DNA of 64,000 nucleotides from Brachyspira suanatina (GTDB lineage Bacteria; Spirochaetota; Brachyspiria; Brachyspirales; Brachyspiraceae): NCBI RefSeq assembly GCF_001049755.1, contig NZ_CVLB01000001.1, positions 1,102,091 to 1,166,090 of the forward strand, read 5' to 3'. Shown piece by piece: positions 17,726 to 27,500 of this stretch (position 1 is its first letter; each line of letters starts with the position of its first letter). The notes under the pieces were generated by a model. It saw only the letters and a program-made list of their open reading frames with translations, ran no database searches and was not told where the DNA came from. The position numbers and the translations under genes were made by a program.

Positions 17726-18712
17726 ATGGAATCAAATAAAAAAGATGTTAAATTTATGCTCCCTATGGATTTACTTGGAGGCAGAGAAAATATAGTAAAA
17801 GTAAACAACTGTGCTACTAGATTAAGACTAGAAGTAAAAGATGCAAATAAAGTAAATGCTGAAGAAATAAAGAAATATTATCCTGTTGTACAGAAAATAA
17901 ATGATACAGAAGTTCATATAGTAGTTGGTACAGATGCAAGCGAACTTGCTGAATCTTTAAGAAGAATAATAGCTTTTGATTATGATCCTTCTAGTATGGC
18001 TATGACTCTTATTCCTTTGGTTGGAGGAAGAGAAAATATAGTAAAAGTAAATAATTGTGCTACTAGAGTTAGACTTGAAGTTGTGAATGCTGATAAAGTT
18101 AATGAAGAGAAATATTATCCTGTAATACAGAAAATAAGTGCTAAAGAGGTTCATGTATTAGTAGGCACTAAGGCTTCTGAGGTTGCTAATGAATTATCAA
18201 AGATTTTAAATATCTCTGACAATAATACAAATACAAACTATTCTTATAGAGCTTGGCTTCTTTTTCCTATGCTTGGTGGAATAGAAAATGTTGTAAAAAT
18301 AAATAATTGTGCTACTAGATTAAGACTTGAATTAAAAGATGCTAATAAAGTAAATATTGAAGAAATAAAGAAATATTATCCTGCTGTACAGAAAATAAGT
18401 GATACAGAGCTTCATATAGTAATTGGTACGGATGCAAGTTTATTTGCTGATGCTTTTAGAAAAATATTTGAAAGCCATAAATTCAAAACAGCTTTAATTC
18501 TTCCATTGGTAGGCGGTATAGATAATATAACTAAAGTTACTAATTGTGCTACTAGATTAAGATTAGAAATTAAAGATATTAATAAAGTAGATATTGAAAG
18601 TATTAAGAAATATTATCCTGCTGTTGAAAAGATAAGTGATCATGAGATTCATATTGTAGTTGGTATTGATGCTAATTTACTTGCCAATGAATTTAAAAAA
18701 TTTGTAATTTAA
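17726..18712 (+). CDS. Four tandem PTS EIIB domains, no permease domain
   Basis: A 328-residue soluble protein made almost wholly of four copies of a glucose/GlcNAc-type EIIB domain of about 80 residues. Each copy has GG-x-EN-x-x-K-x-NNCATR and ends with an IVVGTDAS-like strand. The phosphorylatable cysteines are C29, C111, C195 and C274, and all four are kept. Domain 2 is slightly shortened in its middle. There is no EIIC, EIIA, DNA-binding or membrane segment. It could be a phosphate sink, a relay or a regulator linked to the neighbouring PTS; this is inference. The start has TGAGG upstream. It has its own terminator. Confidence 0.88.
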   Translation: MESNKKDVKFMLPMDLLGGRENIVKVNNCATRLRLEVKDANKVNAEEIKKYYPVVQKINDTEVHIVVGTDASELAESLRRIIAFDYDPSSMAMTLIPLVGGRENIVKVNNCATRVRLEVVNADKVNEEKYYPVIQKISAKEVHVLVGTKASEVANELSKILNISDNNTNTNYSYRAWLLFPMLGGIENVVKINNCATRLRLELKDANKVNIEEIKKYYPAVQKISDTELHIVIGTDASLFADAFRKIFESHKFKTALILPLVGGIDNITKVTNCATRLRLEIKDINKVDIESIKKYYPAVEKISDHEIHIVVGIDANLLANEFKKFVI

Positions 18713-18718
18713 AATAAA

Positions 18719-18752
18719 ATGGAGGGTATTATGTAAGTACCCTCCATTTTTA
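18719..18752 (+). terminator. Shared terminator between the four-EIIB gene and dus
   Basis: ATGGAGGGTA (18719-18728) pairs with TACCCTCCAT (18738-18747), with T bases to the right and A bases to the left, so it can work in both directions. Confidence 0.87.
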
Positions 18753-18775
18753 TAATCAAAATATATATTTTGTAC

Positions 18776-19750
18776 TTATATTATAATGTTATCCAATATT
18801 TTAAATAATTCTTCTTTGTTTTCACATTTCATAAGTTCTATTTTATTTTCCATTCTATATCCGGTAAGATATTTCATAATAAACTTACGCATAAAATGTA
18901 TTCCGCTAACTTCTCCATAAAGTTCGCAGCATCCGTTTATATGTTCTTTTATTATATTTTTTAAATTGTCTTCTTCTTTTATTTCATTATTATATTCATC
19001 GTTATCTTCGAATATAGTATTAAGTTCTGTAAATATCCAAGGATTTCCTATAGCACCTCGTCCTACCATTATTCCATCAACTTTAGATATATTGAATGCC
19101 TTTACAGCATCTTCTTTATTTTTTATGTCTCCGTTTCCTATTAAAATATAATCTTCACCTAATGCTTCTTTTATTTTTGCTATAGCTTCCCAATCAGCTG
19201 TTCCTCTGTACATGTCACTTGCATATCTTCCATGTAATGTTAAAAAGCATGCTCCATTTTCTTTCATAGCTAAAGCTCTTTCTATTTCTCCGCCTTCACC
19301 TCTTTTTAGTCCTAATCTTATTTTAACGCTTACAGGTAAAGGTGATACACTTTTTACAGCATTTAATACTGAAATCATTTTATCAGTATCTTCTAAAAGT
19401 CCCGCACCTCCATTATTTTTTACCACTTTTTTTGTAGGACATCCCATATTAATATCTATAAAAGAAAAACCGCTTAAATCTGTTATTTCTATGGCTCTCT
19501 TATAATCATCTTCATTTGCACCGAATAGCTGAAGTGATATAGGGTATTCATCTTCCTTATGTTCCATATACCTATAAGTTTTTTTTACCTGTCTGGCTAA
19601 AGCAGCGGCGCTTACTAATTCTGTTATTAAAAGTCCTGCTCCGAATTTTCTTGATAATCTTCTAAATACATAGTCTGTATATCCAGCCATAGGTGCTAAA
19701 AAAAATCTTGATGGTATATTTACTCCTTCTATTAATATATTTCTTTTCAT
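18776..19750 (-). CDS. dusB: tRNA-dihydrouridine synthase, DusB-like
   Basis: A 324-residue flavoenzyme that reduces uridine to dihydrouridine in tRNA D-loops. The N-terminus LAPMAGYTDYVFRRL is the flavin site. INMGCPTKKVV holds catalytic C104. LTLHGR, the GNGDI strand and GIMVGRGAIGNPWIF complete the barrel signature. Length is normal. DusB is the best subfamily guess; the target uridine is not certain. Single gene, sharing a bidirectional terminator with the four-EIIB gene. Confidence 0.93.
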   Translation of the reverse strand: MKRNILIEGVNIPSRFFLAPMAGYTDYVFRRLSRKFGAGLLITELVSAAALARQVKKTYRYMEHKEDEYPISLQLFGANEDDYKRAIEITDLSGFSFIDINMGCPTKKVVKNNGGAGLLEDTDKMISVLNAVKSVSPLPVSVKIRLGLKRGEGGEIERALAMKENGACFLTLHGRYASDMYRGTADWEAIAKIKEALGEDYILIGNGDIKNKEDAVKAFNISKVDGIMVGRGAIGNPWIFTELNTIFEDNDEYNNEIKEEDNLKNIIKEHINGCCELYGEVSGIHFMRKFIMKYLTGYRMENKIELMKCENKEELFKILDNIII

Positions 19751-19840
19751 GTTTTCCTTTAATTAAATAGTATTAAAATTTTGGTATAATATAAACAATT
19801 AATTAAAAAACTTCAAGAGTATAAAAAGATCAAATATATG

Positions 19841-19868
19841 TTGACTATAAAATACTCTATGATATAAT
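19841..19868 (+). promoter_or_regulatory. Sigma-70-type promoter for the PP2C phosphatase gene
   Basis: TTGACT (19841-19846) and TATAAT (19863-19868), spaced by 16 bp, 37 bp before the start codon. Confidence 0.6.
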
Positions 19869-19905
19869 AAAATAGTATATACTAACTAATAATTAGAGGT
19901 AATTT

Positions 19906-21681
19906 GTGGATATATATGATATAGTTGACGATCCAGAAAAGCAGTTGGAAGTATTTTCTGGAATTATTAAAAGAATGAATGCAAGTAATGATCATGATGA
20001 AACTTTGATTACTATTATATCTGAAATAAAAACTATAATGTATACAGATTCTATATTATTATATTTAGTAGATCAAGAATTATATAATTTGCATTATGAA
20101 ATGTCCATAGGACCTCTAGGAAGCAAATTTTTTGGTAATATTATAGATAATGAAAAACCTTTAGCAGTAAGAGCATATACTACATCTTGCTCTTTATATT
20201 CTAATGATCCTCAGGAAGATTCTGCGTTTATACCTATGAAAGAGATTCTAGGGGAAGATTTAAAAAATATATTATTTGTGCCTTTAAAAGTAAGAAAGAA
20301 AAATATAGGTTCTTTATTTTTAATTAATAAGAAGAATGGTAAATTTATAGAAAAAGATACTGTTGTAATGTCATTATTTGCTAATCTTGTATCTTTGGCT
20401 TTAGTTAATAAAATGGTATATGACAGAGCACAATCAAGAGCTTATGAGGTTGGTGCTTTATATCAAATGTCTATTTCTATTAATAAATGCGAAACTATTG
20501 AAGAAATACTTAATGATAATATAAGTATAGTTTGTGAGGCATTTGAGGTACATAGAGTATCTGTAATATTGAAAGAGAATGGTGTTTTCAAATTTAAAGC
20601 AGGAATAGGTATTGATGAGAATGTACTTAAATATGGTGTTGTAACAGTTGATGATAACGTTCTTGCTGAAGTGCTTCGTACTGGTAAGCCAGTTTATTCT
20701 ATTGATGTAGACAGAGATATTAGATTCAGACCTAATAAAAATCTTAGATATACTAGAAATAGTTTTATGGTTGCTCCTATAGTTGGAAAAGATGAGATTA
20801 TAGGATTTCTTTCTGCAACTGAGAGAAATATAAATAAAGCATTTAATTTAAGCAATTTATCTCTTTTAGAAATGCTTGCTCAGCAAATTGGTGAAAATTA
20901 TATGCATGTACTTTTATCTGAGGAGTCAAAAATAAAGGAATCTTTAACAGAGGAAATCAACTTTACAGAACAGCTTCAAAAAAGCGTACTTCCTAAAGAA
21001 TTTCCAAGCAATGGATTATTTGATATTGCTGCTGTAAGCATACCTAGTAAGAATGTAGGCGGTGATTTTTACGATTACATAAAAATAAGCGATACTAAAT
21101 ACGGACTTGTTATTGCTGATGTATCAGGTAAAGGATTAGGAGCAGGATTCTTTATGACTATGACTCGTTCTATACTTAGAGTATATTTCTCTGAGATGGA
21201 CGATCCTGCTAAAATATTAGAATCTACTAATAAGCATATATACAAAGATTCTAATAATGGTATGTTTGTTACATGTTTTCTTATCGTTATTGATACAGAG
21301 AATAAAACTATTACATATTCCAATGCAGGACATTTGCCTCAGTTCTTAATAAAGAAATATTCAATAAGCACTTTGGATTCTATACATGAGATGCATACTC
21401 ATGGAAAGCCTTTAGGATTTATTGAAAATGCTACTTATCAAAATAAGCAAATTCCTTATTCTAGTTCTGATACTATAGTTTTGTTTACTGATGGAATTAC
21501 AGAAACATTTAATAAATCTGAAGAAGAATACGGAGAGGAAAGATTAAAATCTCTTCTTAAAAATGATTATGATAATGCTAAAGAATTAGTTGATGATATA
21601 GTAAATGAAACAATTTCATTTAGAGGAAAAACTCCTCAATTTGATGATATTACTCTTTTAGTTGCAAGATTATTAAATTGA
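19906..21681 (+). CDS. GAF-domain PP2C (RsbU/SpoIIE-type) serine phosphatase
   Basis: A 591-residue cytosolic protein. Two GAF-like domains occupy about 15-170 and 180-340, both without obvious cofactor residues. A helical linker ending in QLQKSVLPKEFP leads to the SpoIIE phosphatase domain (about 365-591) with metal ligands in VGGDFYDY and IADVSGKGLGAGFFM and again in LFTDGITE. Such enzymes dephosphorylate STAS anti-anti-sigma proteins; a STAS gene lies at 29885. The start is GTG with AGAGGT before it. GAF ligand unknown. Confidence 0.92.
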   Translation: MDIYDIVDDPEKQLEVFSGIIKRMNASNDHDETLITIISEIKTIMYTDSILLYLVDQELYNLHYEMSIGPLGSKFFGNIIDNEKPLAVRAYTTSCSLYSNDPQEDSAFIPMKEILGEDLKNILFVPLKVRKKNIGSLFLINKKNGKFIEKDTVVMSLFANLVSLALVNKMVYDRAQSRAYEVGALYQMSISINKCETIEEILNDNISIVCEAFEVHRVSVILKENGVFKFKAGIGIDENVLKYGVVTVDDNVLAEVLRTGKPVYSIDVDRDIRFRPNKNLRYTRNSFMVAPIVGKDEIIGFLSATERNINKAFNLSNLSLLEMLAQQIGENYMHVLLSEESKIKESLTEEINFTEQLQKSVLPKEFPSNGLFDIAAVSIPSKNVGGDFYDYIKISDTKYGLVIADVSGKGLGAGFFMTMTRSILRVYFSEMDDPAKILESTNKHIYKDSNNGMFVTCFLIVIDTENKTITYSNAGHLPQFLIKKYSISTLDSIHEMHTHGKPLGFIENATYQNKQIPYSSSDTIVLFTDGITETFNKSEEEYGEERLKSLLKNDYDNAKELVDDIVNETISFRGKTPQFDDITLLVARLLN

Positions 21682-21717
21682 TCATTATTACGTTTTAATA
21701 AATTTATTATGTTTTTA

Positions 21718-21746
21718 TTGAAATAAATACGGCTTTATGGTATATT
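21718..21746 (+). promoter_or_regulatory. Promoter of lipoprotein paralogue 1
   Basis: TTGAAA (21718-21723), 17 bp, TATATT (21741-21746). The stretch TTGAAATAAATAC is identical to that before paralogue 2, showing that the promoter was duplicated with the gene. Confidence 0.5.
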
Positions 21747-21775
21747 GTCATTAATATTCTATAAAGGATTTTCTT

Positions 21776-22774
21776 ATGAAAAAAATATTTTTATTAATCA
21801 CGATTATGTCTTTAATTATAATTCAATGCGGTAATAAAACAGATACTCAAACTACTTCTGCTAATACAAATGAAGCAGTACAGTCAGATAATACTATACC
21901 AGCAACAAAAATATTATCACAAGCAGATACAGCATTTTTAGAGAAAGTAAAAAATAGAATAGTAATAGACAGAAATTCTCAATATACTTTCAAAGAGAAT
22001 GGAGATATAGAATATGTATATGATTTTGGAGATTATAGGGAAGATAAAAATTATATCTTTGAATCTTCAAAAGATGGAACTAATGCTTATTATTATGAAA
22101 CTTATAATATACAAGATAGATACGAAGAAGGACCAAGCAATATAGCTACAAATTATGAAGGCTTTTCTGTAATAAATGGAATTCTTTATGAAGATAATTA
22201 TGAAGGTTATGAGGGCGATCCTATTGAAACTATAATGGTTAAATGGGAAAAAGAAAATTATTATTCTAATTACTATTACAGAGAAGTAAAAGAAAATCCT
22301 AACTTTGATAACTTCCCTTATGAGAATAAAGCTGATGTAACTTTCGATAACTATAATAGAATATCAAGAGGTGTGTTAATATCAAAATCAGATTATAAAC
22401 TTGAAGAAGTAGGGGATATCAGCATGTATAATTTTGATAATGTATATACAAATGGTTATAATGCATCTATTGAATTAAAGAAAAATGATGACGGAACATT
22501 CTATTTCTATGCTATTAATATAACTACAGATGAAAACGGACAAACAGTAACTAATATTCAAAGCACAGATACAGATAAAATGGTATTACAAGAAAATCAG
22601 TATGTTGAGCCTTATTGTGAAATATTTGATGATTCTATTCAGTATGGAGAAGTTTACGGTGCTGATGGTACATATATAATAGATATAACTCCTATAAGTT
22701 CTGATGCTTTAATTTTAGTTGAAAACAATGGAAGCTATGGATTCAGCGGAGTTTTTAAAAAGCAGTCTAATTAA
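21776..22774 (+). CDS. Lipoprotein, paralogue 1 of a tandem pair
   Basis: A 332-residue lipoprotein: signal peptide MKKIFLLITIMS, hydrophobic core, lipobox IIQC with the cysteine at residue 18. A Thr/Asn linker follows. The body is rich in Tyr, Asp, Glu and Asn and looks like beta-structure; no known domain is recognised. It is very similar along its length to the first 330 residues of the next gene, including blocks such as EDKNYIFESSKDGTNAYYYE. A terminator closes it, so each copy has its own transcript. Confidence 0.78.
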   Translation: MKKIFLLITIMSLIIIQCGNKTDTQTTSANTNEAVQSDNTIPATKILSQADTAFLEKVKNRIVIDRNSQYTFKENGDIEYVYDFGDYREDKNYIFESSKDGTNAYYYETYNIQDRYEEGPSNIATNYEGFSVINGILYEDNYEGYEGDPIETIMVKWEKENYYSNYYYREVKENPNFDNFPYENKADVTFDNYNRISRGVLISKSDYKLEEVGDISMYNFDNVYTNGYNASIELKKNDDGTFYFYAINITTDENGQTVTNIQSTDTDKMVLQENQYVEPYCEIFDDSIQYGEVYGADGTYIIDITPISSDALILVENNGSYGFSGVFKKQSN

Positions 22775-22795
22775 TTATATTTAGTTTTAAATTTT

Positions 22796-22836
22796 AAGGC
22801 TTTATCAATTACTATATTGGTAGAGCCTTTTTATTT
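22796..22836 (+). terminator. Terminator of lipoprotein paralogue 1
   Basis: AAGGCT at 22796-22801 pairs with AGCCTT at 22824-22829, with further imperfect pairing inside (ATCAAT with ATTGGT), then a T run. Confidence 0.75.
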
Positions 22837-22872
22837 TATAAATATTATTTAATATATAATCAATAATACTTA

Positions 22873-22913
22873 TATTGAAATAAATACATCTATATAGTAT
22901 ACTTATTTCAATA
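22873..22913 (+). promoter_or_regulatory. Promoter of lipoprotein paralogue 2 with inverted-repeat arms
   Basis: TTGAAA (22875-22880), 17 bp, TATACT (22898-22903). Perfect arms TATTGAAATAA (22873-22883) and TTATTTCAATA (22903-22913) enclose it. The right arm is absent before paralogue 1. Confidence 0.45.
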
Positions 22914-22930
22914 ATATAAAAGGAAAAACT

Positions 22931-24418
22931 ATGAAGAAAATATTTTTACTCATTACAATAATGTCTTTAATTATAATTCAATGCGGTAATAAAACTGATA
23001 ATCAAACTAATACAAATACTATTAATACAAATGAAGCAGTACAGTCAAATGAAACTATACCAGCAGCAAAAATATTATCAGATGAAGATGCTGCATTTTT
23101 GGATAAGGTAAAGAATAAAATAATTATAAGCGGCATGGCTAAATACACTTTCAAAGATAACGGCGATATAGAATATGTATATGATTCCGGAAGTTATAGA
23201 GAAGATAAAAATTATATCTTTGAATCTTCAAAAGACGGAACTAACGCTTATTATTATGAACTTTATAATATACAGGATAAGTATGAAGAAGGACCAAGTA
23301 ATATAGCTACAAATTATAAAGGCTTTTCTGTAAAAAACAGAATTCTTTATGAAGATAATTATGAAGGATATGAAAGTGATCCTAATGAAACTATAATTAC
23401 TAAATGGGAAAAAGAAAATTATTATTCTAATTACTATTACAGAGAAGTAAAAGAAAATCCTAACTTTGATAATTTCCCTTATGAGAATAAAGCTGATGTA
23501 ACTTTTGAATCATATAATGAAAGACAGCAAGGTATATTAATATCAGAATCAGACTATAGACCGGAAGAAGTAGGTAATATTAATACTTATAATTTTAATG
23601 GTATATATTCAAATAATGATTCTTTTATAGAATTAAAGAAAAATAATGATGAAACTTTCTATTTATATGCTATTAACATAACTACAGATGAAAATGGACA
23701 AACAGTAACTAATATTCAAAGCACAGACACAGATAAAATGATATTAGAAGAAAATCAGTATGTTGAGCCTCATTGTGCTATAGGTTCTCATACTTTAGAT
23801 TATGAAGAGACTGTAGGAATGGATGGCGGTTATATTATATCTATTCAGCCTATAAATGCTGATACTATTATGGTAACAGAGCCTAATGGAAGTTATGGAT
23901 TTACTGGTATATACAAAAAAGCTCCTGAAATGGCGGATGCTGTAGATTCTAATGATAAAAGCACTAAAGAAAAAGCATATTATAATGCTTGCAGATGGTA
24001 TGCTGAAAATTACAGTGAATTAAATGATATTTTTAATAAAATTGTAGATTTTGATTTTGAAGGCGGCGGATATTATGAGATTAATATGGAGAATGTATAT
24101 CTCTATATAGCTAAATTTAAAAATGCAGGATATTTTTCTGACAATTATATTAAAAATTTAGAAAATAGTTTTGAAGAAATAAAAAAGAATTTGGAAGAAA
24201 ATAAACAAAACGATGGAACTGTTGATGGTATGGATTATGATTGGTTTTTAGCTACACAAGATATTGATTATTATATTAGTATTATAAATGAAATGAAGCT
24301 TAAAGATATAGTAACTTATGGAGATGAAGCAGATTCTTTATGCATAAGTAACGATGAAGGAGAGTTTGTAATTTTAGAGGTTAAAAAATATGGTAATGAA
24401 TGGTTAATTGAAAGATAA
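22931..24418 (+). CDS. Lipoprotein, paralogue 2, with extra DUF3828-like C-terminal domain
   Basis: A 495-residue lipoprotein whose first 330 residues repeat paralogue 1 (same signal peptide, same lipobox IIQC). An added domain of about 165 residues follows. It begins at AYYNACRWYAENY and has DYDWFLATQDIDYY and a C-terminal WLIER, a pattern like DUF3828/small secreted-domain proteins; that assignment is by resemblance only. The gene is either a fusion product or the ancestral form from which paralogue 1 lost its tail. Confidence 0.78.
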   Translation: MKKIFLLITIMSLIIIQCGNKTDNQTNTNTINTNEAVQSNETIPAAKILSDEDAAFLDKVKNKIIISGMAKYTFKDNGDIEYVYDSGSYREDKNYIFESSKDGTNAYYYELYNIQDKYEEGPSNIATNYKGFSVKNRILYEDNYEGYESDPNETIITKWEKENYYSNYYYREVKENPNFDNFPYENKADVTFESYNERQQGILISESDYRPEEVGNINTYNFNGIYSNNDSFIELKKNNDETFYLYAINITTDENGQTVTNIQSTDTDKMILEENQYVEPHCAIGSHTLDYEETVGMDGGYIISIQPINADTIMVTEPNGSYGFTGIYKKAPEMADAVDSNDKSTKEKAYYNACRWYAENYSELNDIFNKIVDFDFEGGGYYEINMENVYLYIAKFKNAGYFSDNYIKNLENSFEEIKKNLEENKQNDGTVDGMDYDWFLATQDIDYYISIINEMKLKDIVTYGDEADSLCISNDEGEFVILEVKKYGNEWLIER

Positions 24419-24454
24419 ATAAAAACAAATAATATGAATTTTTTAATTAAAAAA

Positions 24455-24497
24455 TAAGGCTTTACTCAATTACTTAATTTGTAATGGTAAAGCCTTA
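24455..24497. terminator. Bidirectional terminator between lipoprotein 2 and the RND gene
   Basis: TAAGGCTTTAC (24455-24465) pairs perfectly with GTAAAGCCTTA (24487-24497). The T run is better on the leftward strand, so it mainly ends the RND transcript. Confidence 0.82.
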
Positions 24498-24501
24498 TAT
24501 A

Positions 24502-27500
24502 TTATTTTAATTTTATAAGTTTCAAATCCACTGCTATCATAAATACACAAGGTAAAAATATCAATGTTATTAATGTTGAGAATATAAGTCCGTAAGCTAA
24601 ACTCATAACTATAGGCACTATCAAATCAGCATCTCCTCCTATACCATAAACGGTAGGCATCAATCCTCCAACTGTAGTTACTGTAGTTAAGAATATAGGT
24701 AAAAGTCTTTGAGTAGCGCCTTCAACTATAGAATCAAATGCAAACTTTTTAGGATTATCTAAAGCATCAGGATTTGTTTTACCTGATTCTATGATTTTGT
24801 TTATTAAGTCTATCATTATAATACCATCATTAACAAGTACACCGCATAATCCTACTATACCTATAAAACCTATAAATGACATAGGCATTCCATGAACATA
24901 AAATGCTATGAATACCCCTGTTAATGTAAATGGTATTAAGAACATTATCATCAAAGGCTGAGCGAATTTTTTAAATTGTAATAATAATATTAAATATATC
25001 AAAACTATTGCTATAAATAATGTAACTGTAAGCCCATCTAAAGCACCTACTGTTTGATCAGCCTCTCCTCCAAATCCTATTATAACACCAGGATATCTTT
25101 GGCTTATATCTTTGAATTTATTCTGTATGGCAAACATTACCTGTATAGATGTATTTTGTCCCTGAACTAAATCTGCATTGATTGTTATACATCTCTGTCC
25201 ATTATAATGCCTTATTGCAGATACTCCATTAGTTTCAACTATTTTAGCAACATTTTTCAAATAAAGAAGTCTGTTATAAGTATTAGGTATTACTAAATTA
25301 TTAAGTACATTAGTGTCATATATATAATCTCTGTTTAACTGAACTCTAAAATCTAATTTATAATCAAGTTCCTGTATTGATGTTGCAACTGTTCCGCTGT
25401 ATGCAGTTCTAAGTTCATTTGCAACATTAGCAACATTCATACCTAATTGAGCTATTTCATCATAGTCGAATAATACTCTTAATTCATCTTTTCCTATCTT
25501 GTCATCATCATAATAATTTATAACCCCGTTTAAACTAAGTAAATATGCTTTTACTTCATCTCTTACTTTTCTAGTTTGATTGATATCATTACCTACGATT
25601 TTTATATCAACTGCTTTTCCCGGATCCATTGGAAGTTTAACTGACACCATCAAAGCATCAAGCTCCTGTCTTAAACTTGTTTTTGCTAATTCGGCATTTA
25701 TATCGTCCATTATATCATAGGCTGTTTTTTTTCTTTCTGTAGAAGGTATAAGATAAACTGTAATGCCGGCAAGATTTGCAGATTCCTCTGAAATATCAAC
25801 TATATTTTGATTAACCTGTTTTCCAACTACACTATTTACTGCAACTAAGTTTTTAGGATCAACAGATTTGTATATGGCATTTTCTATTTGCTCAACATAT
25901 TTCATAGTGTTTTTAATAGAGTTTCCTATTCCTGAATCGATATTTATCATTATACTGTCTGAGCTTGTATCATATATAAGTATGAATTTTTTAAGGCTGT
26001 CTTTTGCTAGGAAAAATGAAAATATCAAAAGTATTACAAAAAATAAAACAACAAGATATCTGAATTTTAATAATATTTTCAAAGCCTTATTAAAAGGATT
26101 CTTCATAGCATTGAATAGTTTTTCTTTATCAAAATCTAATGGATTTTTTATTTTTTTTAGGAAATTAAATTTTGAATTCTTTTTAGTTTTATCCTGCAAA
26201 TTATTAGGAAGCAGGAATATAGCCTGAAATAAACTGGCAATCAAAGCAACTACAACAACTTTAGGAAAAGGAGCAATCAATTTTCCTACAACATCTTTAG
26301 TAAGAAGCATAGGCATAAAAGCAACAACGGTAGTCATAGTAGCAACCATTATAGGGCTTACAACATCTCTTACAGCCTCTACTGTACCGTCAATACCTGT
26401 TTTTCCCACCTTTTGAAAGTCATATATATTTTCGCACACTACAATACTATTATCAACAACCATTCCTATAACAGTAATTATTCCGGCAAGAGATATTATA
26501 TTGAATGTTAAATCAGAGAAATGTATATATGAAAAAGTGATAAATATTACAACTATCATTCCTATGCTTGTAAATAGGGCACTTTTGAAATCTAAGAATA
26601 TTAAAAGAACCACTAATATTATAATAAAACCAAATATTAAATTGCTTGTTGCAACATTTGTAAGAGCTAATACCATTCTTGAAGTTTCTCCCATAGTTGT
26701 AACTTCAATATTTTCAGGTATTAAATTTTGATTATTTTTAAGAAATGCATTTATATTTTCTGTAGTTTTTACTATATCAGCATTTTCTTTTTTTAATATG
26801 CTTAATGAATATCCTTCTACGCTGTTTATTCTTACATATATAGACTTTTCAACGAAACCGCTGTCTACCTTTGCCAAATCCTGTATCCTTACTCTCTGAC
26901 CATTGAAAGTAGAGCGTACAACCACATTAGTAGCCTCTGTAGGATTTTCAAATTGCCCCATTGTAACTATTGTTTTTTCTTCTTCATTTTCTTCTAAATC
27001 CATATAAATAGGCTTTTTTAAATCACCGCTTGTAGCTCTTATGTTTCTTGCAGAAAGTGAATTTACTATGTCAGTGAGAGAAATATAATATTCCTGAAGT
27101 TTTTTAGGATCAGCTGAAATTTTTATTTCAGGATCTGTTCTTCCCTGCACCCTTATATCAGCAACTCCATCAACATATTTTAATTGTCTTTCTAACTCTT
27201 TACTGAAATCGTATAAAACTTTTTCATCTCCATTATATCCTTTTTTGAAATGTACACCTATATTATATATTGGAGTCAATTTTGGGTTTATATCTGTTAT
27301 CTCTATAGTTTGAACTTCTGAAGCCATATCTGGTACGCTTTGCATTTTTCTAAATATTTCATCTTTAGCTTTGCTTGTATCTATTTCCATATCTAACTGT
27401 ACAAATATAATAGCAGCATTTTCTGTTATTATAGAAGTAAATTCATCTATTCCTGATATAGTCCTTAATTGGTCTTCTATTTGTATAACAGCATTTTGCT

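Noticed and set aside
25868-26227. Open frame of 119 codons on the plus strand inside the RND gene
   Set aside because: Shadow of the RND coding frame; composition is a by-product of the opposite strand.
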